From contig PWUB01000273.1 of the NCBI GenBank assembly GCA_003563755.1, positions 1-6,042 on the forward strand: a stretch of DNA of 6,042 bases, written 5' to 3'. The translations under genes were made by a program, and so were the position numbers. Each line of letters begins with the position of its first letter. Position 1 is the first letter of the stretch. The notes beneath the pieces were generated by a model. The model saw only the letters and a program-made list of their open reading frames with translations. It had not been told where the DNA came from and searched no databases. This DNA comes from Clostridia bacterium. Lineage in GTDB: Bacteria; Bacillota_E; SLMV01; PUMD01. Shown piece by piece: positions 1-5,994 of the stretch.

Positions 1-46
1 CCTGTGGTGCTGAGCACCCCGGAAGGGATGAGGATCCGGCAGGATC

Positions 47-1135
47 TCACTCTTCTGCGTCCTCCGACGCTACATAATGCCTGGTGCGGCGGCTCCCCCT
101 GGACTCCAGCACCCCCATCTTCACCAGCTCCTTGAGGTCGTTGGTGGCAGTACCGCGGCTGACGTCGAAGCGGTCCGCATACTCCCGGCTTGTCCACGTC
201 CTGCCCCTCAGGGCCTCGGCCGCCGCCGCCGACCGGCGCCCGTAGGCATCCATGATGGGAATCCCTCTGATCTCGTCGATGTGATCATCGTCCGTCGGCG
301 ACGTCCCCTCGCCGGTACCCGCCCGAGAGTGGTAGGCCTTATGCGCGGCGGAAAGCCAACGGTACGCGTAGTCCTCACCGATGCCCCTGGTCTCGGCGAA
401 CATCCAGGTGATCCGGTGAAACTGGATCTGCAGGGCAGCTACCAGGTTCAGCAGCCAGCCGCTCCTCACTTCCTCTTTCTTCATCAGATCAGACAGGCGT
501 CCCTCCACCACCACCGCGGCGAAGGGGAGCACGGACAGCTCCTGCAGGGTGAAGGTCAGCCTGCCGGTGACCGCCGCGGTGGCGAGGGCGTCTACCTTCT
601 TACGCTCCACGGCAGCTATCAGCTCGTCGCCAGCGAACATACCGTAGTCACCGACGGGAAGGCTCCTCTTCACCAGCTCGACCCGGTGGTCGGCGAACTT
701 CCAGGCATACTTCTCGCGGTTGTCCACGGCGACGGTGAGCCGCTGCCTCAGCGCCCTCGCCTGGGGCACCCTGACCCCCGGCCTGGCTCCCTTCATGCTC
801 GCGGCGGAACGCCAGAAAATGAGGGTCCGCCCCTGCCGGTTCCGTGTCCACACCACCATCGAGCGCCGGCGCTGTCTCCTGTGCAAGACCAGGTCGACGG
901 CCCGGCCGCGCCGCCGGCAGAGCTGTACCTCCTCCTCCTCGATGATCTCCGCCTCCCCGGGCCACTCTGACACCGGGTGACAGTACAGGTCTCTGTCTGC
1001 CGGCCAGGTCGCACTCGTGGCCAGAAACACCGGACCCTCACCGGCCACGGGCAGGGACAGGAGGAAGGGCAGCCTCGTCCCCTCCTTGGGATTGCACGCG
1101 ATAACGAACCGGTCGGGATTGGGCATCCCCGTCAT
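47..1135 (-). CDS. ERCC4 (XPF-type) nuclease domain protein with C-terminal winged helix
   Basis: The protein has 362 residues from the preferred ATG at 1135. Residues 136-265 form an ERCC4/XPF-type nuclease core: VDNREKY near 137-143, GDY at 162-164 and ERKKVD at 177-182, matching the family motif GD-x(n)-ERK-x3-D except that the last Asp comes one residue early. XPF-family enzymes cut branched or flapped DNA using metal ions. Residues 1-130 hold a conserved-looking extension (TWP, YCHP, CRRRGRAVDLVL, IFW) that I recall from actinobacterial ERCC4 proteins. Residues 273-285 are a Thr/Asp-rich linker. Residues 312-356 look like a winged helix (SREYADRFDVSRGTATNDL, then a wing with GSRRTRHYV), likely for DNA binding. 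A GTG at 1141 would add two residues, but the GGGGGTG ribosome site is seven bases from the ATG and nearly touches the GTG. The gene diverges from the PurL-like gene. A DNA repair or processing role is inference; defence or mobile-element function cannot be excluded. Confidence 0.85.
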   Translation of the reverse strand: MTGMPNPDRFVIACNPKEGTRLPFLLSLPVAGEGPVFLATSATWPADRDLYCHPVSEWPGEAEIIEEEEVQLCRRRGRAVDLVLHRRQRRRSMVVWTRNRQGRTLIFWRSAASMKGARPGVRVPQARALRQRLTVAVDNREKYAWKFADHRVELVKRSLPVGDYGMFAGDELIAAVERKKVDALATAAVTGRLTFTLQELSVLPFAAVVVEGRLSDLMKKEEVRSGWLLNLVAALQIQFHRITWMFAETRGIGEDYAYRWLSAAHKAYHSRAGTGEGTSPTDDDHIDEIRGIPIMDAYGRRSAAAAEALRGRTWTSREYADRFDVSRGTATNDLKELVKMGVLESRGSRRTRHYVASEDAEE

Positions 1136-1140
1136 ACTCA

Positions 1141-1147
1141 CACCCCC
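1141..1147 (-). promoter_or_regulatory. Ribosome binding site deciding the nuclease start
   Basis: On the minus strand this reads GGGGGTG, one base off GGAGGTG. It leaves seven bases before the ATG at 1135 but only one base between its G-run and the GTG at 1141, so it supports the shorter ATG start. Confidence 0.5.
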
Positions 1148-1398
1148 AGGTCAGCTCTTCGGAGTCACCCACTACTTCCAGCCCGAGGCCCCATTTCCTC
1201 CATGCGGGGCGTGCCCTGGGGACCCGGCCGCCGGGGATACCCACCGGGGGGGGGATCGGGCGGCCCCGGGCTCGCTGTCCACGGAGGAATGACCGCCGCC
1301 CGTCGAGAATTGGTATTCGTTGGCCAGGGCAGCCGGAGACTCCACTATACCCGGGGTCCCGCGAATCCGGCGGCTCTTCGGGGCACCTTTAAGGATGA

Positions 1399-1405
1399 GG
1401 GAGGT
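1399..1405 (+). promoter_or_regulatory. Ribosome binding site deciding the PurL-like start
   Basis: GGGAGGT is a strong Shine-Dalgarno match placed seven bases before the GTG at 1413. The in-frame ATG at 1395 overlaps the region just before this site and has AAGG directly abutting it with no spacer. The TTG at 1320 has no matching site. GTG 1413 is therefore the best start. Confidence 0.75.
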
Positions 1406-1412
1406 CTCAGAT

Positions 1413-2522
1413 GTGAACAGAGTGGAAAGAGCCCTGATGCACGCCCTGTTCGTGCATCTACACCACAACATAGACAAGGCCATCGATTTTTCGATATTCC
1501 GCGAGCTGAACGAGAAGGTGAGCCAGACCTGGCCGGGGAGCCTCTTGATAGGACCCGATGCGAACGACGATGCCGCGGTGATCGATCTGCCCGGCGGCGG
1601 GGGAATGCTGGTCGCAAAGATGGAGAGCCACTGCTCACCGTGCGTTCCCCGCCCCTACGACGGCGCGGCCACGGGAGCCGGCGGGGCCATGCGGGACGTG
1701 GTGGCCATGGGAGGCCGTCCCCTGTTTCTCCTCGACTTCATCGGGACCAGGCCCCTGGATGACGAGGTCATCGTGGGCCCCTGTGGATTCGAAGGCGAGT
1801 GCACGTGCGGTGAATGCGAGACCATGACCAGCGGTGACAGGGTCAACCTGCTCGTGAAGGGAATACGCGACATGTGCGACACCATGGACGTCTTCGTGGT
1901 GGGAGGGGGCCTGTCCACCTCCTTCAGCGACATCGTTCCCGCCGTGGTGGTGGCCGTCGTCGGCCAGCTTCAGACTGAAGAGCCCCTGACCAAGCCCGCC
2001 AGGAACGCCGGGGATCACCTGGTCCTGATCGGTGAGACGGGCAACGACGGCAATGACACCCTCTACCGCGCCGGCCTGGTGGATCGCATGCGCCCCGCCC
2101 AGGCTCAGTTCGAGCAAGAAAGAGTAACGATGGAGGCCGCCCTTGAGGCGATGAAGACGGGTGTCATCAATGCCTGCTCGGACCTCGGCGCGGCGGGCAT
2201 CGGTGCCGCGGTGAGCGAGTCGGCCCGCTTCGGCGGGCTCGGTGCGAGGGTAGATCTCGCCCTCGCCCCCGTGAAGGTGGAGGGTCTGACTCCCGAGGAG
2301 CTGCTCATCTGCGAAACCCAGGCCCGGATGCTGCTGCAGGTGGCACCGGACGATGTCGCGGTGGTCCTGGATGCCGCCGGGTCAAAGGGTGCCAGCGCGG
2401 CGGTGATCGGGGAGATCACCTCCGAGGACGAGGCGGTGTTCACCTACGGCGAGGAGCCGGTGGCCCGCATTCCCAGCACGCCGGATCCGGAGATCCTGGA
2501 AACGCTGCAGGGACGGGACTGA
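1413..2522 (+). CDS. PurL-like half protein (PurM/PurL/AIR synthase-related fold) with cysteine insert
   Basis: The protein has 369 residues from GTG 1413 and follows the order of the N-terminal half of PurL (formylglycinamidine ribonucleotide synthase, purine synthesis). GPDANDDAAV (47-56) matches the PurL GPGENAG segment. ESH (71-73) precedes DGAATGAGG (83-91) and RDVVAMGGRP. VVGGGLSTS (162-170), IGETGNDGNDT (206-216), DLGAAGI (257-263), EGLTPEE (290-296) and ETQARM (301-306) all fit PurL's first module. Full PurL has roughly twice this length. The N-terminal SEHCS catalytic-His motif is absent and ESHNHPS is replaced by ESHCSPC. An insert holds Cys124, 130, 132 and 135. No transmembrane segment or signal peptide is seen, so it is probably cytoplasmic. 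The fold suggests ATP-dependent phosphoryl transfer to an unknown substrate, as in the HypE, SelD, ThiL and PurM relatives. It is probably not a working PurL. It stands alone, with a terminator directly after it. Confidence 0.85.
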   Translation: MNRVERALMHALFVHLHHNIDKAIDFSIFRELNEKVSQTWPGSLLIGPDANDDAAVIDLPGGGGMLVAKMESHCSPCVPRPYDGAATGAGGAMRDVVAMGGRPLFLLDFIGTRPLDDEVIVGPCGFEGECTCGECETMTSGDRVNLLVKGIRDMCDTMDVFVVGGGLSTSFSDIVPAVVVAVVGQLQTEEPLTKPARNAGDHLVLIGETGNDGNDTLYRAGLVDRMRPAQAQFEQERVTMEAALEAMKTGVINACSDLGAAGIGAAVSESARFGGLGARVDLALAPVKVEGLTPEELLICETQARMLLQVAPDDVAVVLDAAGSKGASAAVIGEITSEDEAVFTYGEEPVARIPSTPDPEILETLQGRD

Positions 2523-2547
2523 TCGACTGAGGGTGTGCATGGCGGGC

Positions 2548-2587
2548 GCGGCTGATCTGTACACGGGATCAGCCGCCTTCGCTTTTT
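2548..2587 (+). terminator. Intrinsic terminator after the PurL-like gene
   Basis: GCGGCTGATC at 2548-2557 pairs perfectly with GATCAGCCGC at 2567-2576 across a nine-base loop, and a run of five T follows at 2583-2587. The six-base gap before the T-run is longer than ideal. On the minus strand the hairpin has no T-run after it, so it should mainly stop plus-strand transcription from the PurL-like gene, 25 bases upstream. It also lies between two convergent genes. Confidence 0.6.
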
Positions 2588-2615
2588 CGGGGGCCGCAGA
2601 AAAGCTTGCCGCCGC

Positions 2616-5600
2616 CTACGCTCCCCCCGGCGGCGTATCGTCGCCGCCGTCTGCCTCCAGCAGCTCGATTAATACCCTCACCAGTTCGGGGTCGAACTGG
2701 GTCCCGGCGAGCCTCTCGAGCTCCTCCAGCGCCTCCGCCCGACTCATCACCTCGTTGTAAGGCCGCTCGTGGGTCATGGCATCGTAGGCGTCGACGATGG
2801 AGGTTATGCGCGCCAGGAGGGGTATCTCCTTTCCCCTGAGGTCCTGGGGGTAACCGGAGCCGTCCCAGTGCTCGTGGTGCGACAGGATGTCACCCGCCAC
2901 GTGGGCGAACTCGTCGGTGCTGCTGGTGATCCTGAAGCCTATCTCCGGATGCTTTTTGACGATCTTCCACTCCTCATCGTCCAGGGGAGAGGGCTTGGTA
3001 AGTATCTCCTCGGGAATGTTGATCTTCCCAATGTCGTGCAGGGAGACCAACAGATCCAGCCGGACCAGCTCCGAGGAATGCAGGTCGACGGCGGTACCGA
3101 TCTTTCTGGCCATCCGCTGCATCCGGTCTATGTGTTCGTCGGTCTCGTGACTCTTTTGAGCCAGGGTCTTGAGAAGGGCCTTGAGGACAGCGCTCCTCGC
3201 GCTTCTGCTCTCGGACAGCTTGTTTCTGTACATGCTGTCCTCGGCCTCCCTCATGACCTCGCCGATGTTCTGCCCCGCCTTCTCCATGACCGCCAACCCC
3301 AGGGCGATGGACACGGGAACCTCGTCGTCCTCGCTCTGCCGCAGTGCCCCCGCTATCCTGCCCACGATGGCTTCCGCCTCGTCCCTGCGGGTCTGGGGCA
3401 GGAATATGACGAACTCATCGCCGCCCCAGCGGGCGACTATGTCCTCACCGCGGCAGGACTCTTTAAGGATCCTCGCGGCCCGGCGCAGGAGGTCGTCCCC
3501 CGCGGCGTGGCCGTAGGCGTCATTGACCAGTTTCAGGCCGTTGAGGTCGCCCATTATCACGCTGATGGGCAGCTGGCGTCCCGTGCTCAACCTCTTCATC
3601 TCCTCCTCGAGGAAGGCCCGGTTGTAAAGGCCGGTGAGGCTGTCGTGAAAGCTCATGTACCGGATTCGCTCCTCGGCGTTCTTGCGGTCCGTTATGTCCT
3701 GGATGGTCACCAGCACCGTCGGGCTCTCCCGCACCGTCAGCCTGGTCGTGGACACCAAGACCCACAGGTCCTCCCTGTGCTCGCCGAGGTCGACGGGCAG
3801 TACCCCCTCGACCTCGTGGTGACTCTGTCCGGTCTCGAAGGTGTCCACGATCGTCCTCCGCACCTTGCAGTCGCCGCATTCCGCCCCGTATCCGCAGCCA
3901 GCAGGATCGTCGAGGCGGTTGAGGCACCCCAGGGCCTCACCTCCCCGCAGCCCTGTCATCCTGTCGGGGGACCTGCCGGCGAACAGGGAGGCGTAGCCGT
4001 TGACCTTTCGCACCCGCAGCTCCTCGTCGAGGAGCATCATGATCAGGGGAGCATTCTCATAGATTGCGGTCAGCTCTTCCTCGCGGTCGCGCAGTTCATC
4101 CTCGGCCCGCTTGCGCTCGGTGATGTCCCGCGCTATTCCCTCGATGGCCACCAGCCTGTCGTCATCATCGAAGATGGGCACGTTTCTCTGCTCCGTCCAC
4201 AACAGGGAGCCGTCCTTTCTCACCCAGCGAAGCACCACGGGCACACCGTAGTCGGAATCTCCTGCCCTGACCATGTCGAGCTTCTTCCGGTCGTCGGGGT
4301 GGACCAGCTTCAAACCGAGCATGGGGTCATCGTAGTGTTCGGAGGGCGTGTAGCCCGTCATCTGGGTGGCGGACGGACTCACGTACTCAAACTTCATCTC
4401 GGGATGAATCTGGTACCGGTACACCAGGTCGCGGGCGTTTTCCGCCAGCAGCCGGAACCGCTCCTCGCTCCGCTCCAGCTCCCGCCGTGCCCGGTACTGC
4501 TCGGTGACGTCGGAGAAGACCAGCACCACTCCCTGCACGCTGCTGGCGCCGTCGTGGATGGGAGCCGCGCTGTCGGCGACCTGGCGCCTGGTACCATCAG
4601 CGGCGACGAGGGTGGTGTCGTTGGCCAAGCCGACTATCTCGCCGGTGTTCATCACTCGCTCCGCCATGTCGCCGACGGGTTCACCGCTCTCGGTATCCAC
4701 GAGGCTGAAGACTTCCCGAAGGGGTCTCCCCTCCGCCCCGGCCAGCGTCCAGCCAGTGAGGTCCTGCGCCCGCATGTTCATATCCGTGATCCGGCCCTCT
4801 GAGTCGCAGACGATGACGCCGTCCCCGATGGAATTCAGGGTGACGGCGAGGTGCTCCCTGCTCTCCCGGAGCCTGTCCCGGGCCGCCGTGCGCTCCACGG
4901 TCCTGCCCACAAGCCCGGCGATGGAGTTGAGCAGATCCTCTTCCTCCTCCAGGAAGGGGGTCCCTTCATCGACGGCACCGTCGGCGGCGTAGTGCACCTC
5001 GATGACGCCCCTCGGTTGCTCCTCGACAGCGATCTCGGAGGCCATCGTCCACCTTCCCGGAGCAAAACCCTCGCTGGAAAACTCCTCGCCGTCGAAGACG
5101 ATTCGGGCGGACGCCAGGTCCGGATGCTGCCAGGACACCGGTATGCGGTCGGCCACTCTCTGCAGCAGTCCCCCCAGGGGAAAGCCCTGCCCGGTCATCT
5201 CGCTGATGTCGTAGAGGCACCTCAGCTCCTTGACCCGCTCCATGAGCTGCCTGTTGATGCCCATGAGCCGCTCCCTGCTCTCCCGCAGGGCACGTTCCCC
5301 CGCGCGCCGGTCGGTGATATCGCGCACCAGCTGCACCGCACCCACGGCCTCACCTGTCTGCTGATCAAGGCGGGGATAGCTGGACACCTCCAGCACCCTT
5401 TCGGGCCCGTCCGGCGGTCCAACGACCTCCTCCATTTCCATCTCCAGGCTCTTCATGCTTCGCAGGACGGGACAGGGATCACAGGGCTCATCGCGGCCCT
5501 GGTATACGCGGTAGCACTTCTTCCCCTCCAGCGGAACCTCCGATTGGTACCACTCATTCATGGTGTCGTTGGCATAGAGGATCCTGAGGTCCTCGCTGAG

Positions 5601-5663
5601 AACGCTGATGCCGTCCCGTATGCTGCCCATCACCTCGTTCAGGAGATCCTCTCCCCTGAGCAA
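2616..5663 (-). CDS. PAS/GAF sensor with GGDEF and HD-GYP domains (cyclic di-GMP turnover)
   Basis: A soluble sensor of 1015 residues with no transmembrane segment. Domains in order: PAS1 (about 12-118, with Cys50, 61 and 64), a charged helical linker, a GAF-like domain (about 146-260), PAS2 (265-388), PAS3 (398-518, ending DITERKRAEDEL), a Cys-rich PAS4 (524-662), GGDEF (665-815) and HD-GYP (825-1000). The GGDEF domain keeps D706, N714/D715, GGDEF at 747-751, and an RGED inhibitory site (738-741) five residues upstream. This fits a diguanylate cyclase under product feedback. The HD-GYP domain keeps H844, HD at 876-877, H905, HHEHWDGSGYP at 929-939 and D958, so it fits a metal-dependent cyclic di-GMP phosphodiesterase. 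The start is TTG, directly after an in-frame TAG, with GGGTGAG at 5668-5674 as a modest ribosome site; GTG/ATG at residues 11-12 are alternatives. It is transcribed alone, converging on the PurL-like gene. Signal and target are unknown. Confidence 0.95.
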   Translation of the reverse strand: MLRGEDLLNEVMGSIRDGISVLSEDLRILYANDTMNEWYQSEVPLEGKKCYRVYQGRDEPCDPCPVLRSMKSLEMEMEEVVGPPDGPERVLEVSSYPRLDQQTGEAVGAVQLVRDITDRRAGERALRESRERLMGINRQLMERVKELRCLYDISEMTGQGFPLGGLLQRVADRIPVSWQHPDLASARIVFDGEEFSSEGFAPGRWTMASEIAVEEQPRGVIEVHYAADGAVDEGTPFLEEEEDLLNSIAGLVGRTVERTAARDRLRESREHLAVTLNSIGDGVIVCDSEGRITDMNMRAQDLTGWTLAGAEGRPLREVFSLVDTESGEPVGDMAERVMNTGEIVGLANDTTLVAADGTRRQVADSAAPIHDGASSVQGVVLVFSDVTEQYRARRELERSEERFRLLAENARDLVYRYQIHPEMKFEYVSPSATQMTGYTPSEHYDDPMLGLKLVHPDDRKKLDMVRAGDSDYGVPVVLRWVRKDGSLLWTEQRNVPIFDDDDRLVAIEGIARDITERKRAEDELRDREEELTAIYENAPLIMMLLDEELRVRKVNGYASLFAGRSPDRMTGLRGGEALGCLNRLDDPAGCGYGAECGDCKVRRTIVDTFETGQSHHEVEGVLPVDLGEHREDLWVLVSTTRLTVRESPTVLVTIQDITDRKNAEERIRYMSFHDSLTGLYNRAFLEEEMKRLSTGRQLPISVIMGDLNGLKLVNDAYGHAAGDDLLRRAARILKESCRGEDIVARWGGDEFVIFLPQTRRDEAEAIVGRIAGALRQSEDDEVPVSIALGLAVMEKAGQNIGEVMREAEDSMYRNKLSESRSARSAVLKALLKTLAQKSHETDEHIDRMQRMARKIGTAVDLHSSELVRLDLLVSLHDIGKINIPEEILTKPSPLDDEEWKIVKKHPEIGFRITSSTDEFAHVAGDILSHHEHWDGSGYPQDLRGKEIPLLARITSIVDAYDAMTHERPYNEVMSRAEALEELERLAGTQFDPELVRVLIELLEADGGDDTPPGGA

Positions 5664-5994
5664 CTATCTCACCCTTCCCATGCCCGGGCCGCTTGTGGGG
5701 GCCGGACACCCACCGCCAGGGCGGTACGCCGCCGATCCGGGCCCGCAGCGACCGCGGCATACGGTCACCGTCAGAAGCGGGCGAAGAATCACTGCCTCGC
5801 CCACTGTCATTTTTCGCCGTCTCCGCCGACTATCCTCCGCAGGCGTCGTGGATAATCGATCCCAGTACACCCTCCCTGCACCGGCCCATGACTCCGAACC
5901 CGCTGCCGCCGACCCCCTATCCCCCCCACCCGCCCGGGAGGAGGACTTCGTCCGGGGGCGAACAAGTAGTCACATGATAGGGAGGTGCGTCACA
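5664..5994. other. Divergent intergenic region upstream of the sensor gene
   Basis: These 331 bases lie between the sensor (minus) and a plus-strand gene cut by the right edge. They should hold both promoters, but I find no clear -35/-10 pair. The hyphenated palindrome ACGGTCACCGT lies at 5761-5771. GGGCGA/TCGCCC at 5779-5784 and 5797-5802 forms a six-pair stem with five T at 5810-5814, too weak to call. A GC-rich stem (GCCCGG near 5683, CCGGGC near 5736) would fall in the sensor mRNA leader. I recognise no cyclic di-GMP riboswitch. Open frames on both strands have low-complexity Arg/Pro/Gly-rich translations typical of shadows. Confidence 0.55.
5980..5985 (+). promoter_or_regulatory. Ribosome binding site for the right-edge gene
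   Basis: GGGAGG lies nine bases before TTG 5995 and fifteen bases before ATG 6001. The spacing favours the TTG start and supports a real gene beginning here. Confidence 0.5.

Larger units (their letters stand above)
1136..1412. other. Divergent intergenic region between nuclease and PurL-like gene
   Basis: These 277 bases separate two diverging genes and should hold the promoters of both. The part at 1206-1260 is very G-rich on the plus strand: G4 tracts at 1206, 1218 and 1233, a run of nine G at 1246-1254 and GGG at 1258. CCCGGCCGCC at 1223-1232 can pair, with a two-base bulge, with GGCGGCCCCGGG near 1259-1270. On the plus side, TTGGCC at 1320-1325 lies 17 bases before CACTAT at 1343-1348, a poor sigma-70 match that I do not call. 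The open frames here look like high-GC shadows; I see no convincing gene. Confidence 0.6.

Noticed and set aside
6..18. Inverted repeat GGTGC-TGA-GCACC downstream of the nuclease
   Set aside because: The stem is only five pairs with no T-run on the minus strand, so I do not call it a terminator for the nuclease gene.
77..970. Plus-strand open frame of 297 codons opposite the nuclease gene
   Set aside because: The opposite strand encodes a clear ERCC4 core and winged helix with a ribosome site. The plus translation is Pro/Gly/His-rich with no domain pattern.
977..1762. Plus-strand open frame of 261 codons across the intergenic region and into the PurL-like gene
   Set aside because: It overlaps two genes supported by protein motifs, and its translation is Arg/Gly/Pro-rich and without motifs. 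The GGAGGAATG near 1283 leaves too little spacing for a good start.
47..2522. Nuclease and PurL-like gene as a two-gene defence system
   Set aside because: The genes are divergent, not co-transcribed, and neither family is tied to the other in anything I know. No toxin, methylase, protease or phage-linked gene is nearby to support the idea.
2769..4802. Long plus-strand open frame of 677 codons inside the sensor gene
   Set aside because: It lies antisense to the sensor, whose PAS, GGDEF and HD-GYP motifs are unmistakable. The translation is low-complexity His/Val/Gly/Leu-rich with no recognisable motif, as expected of a high-GC shadow frame.
5779..5814. Six-pair stem followed by five T, resembling a plus-strand terminator
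   Set aside because: The stem is short, the loop is 12 bases, the T-run is seven bases away, and no plus-strand gene precedes it.
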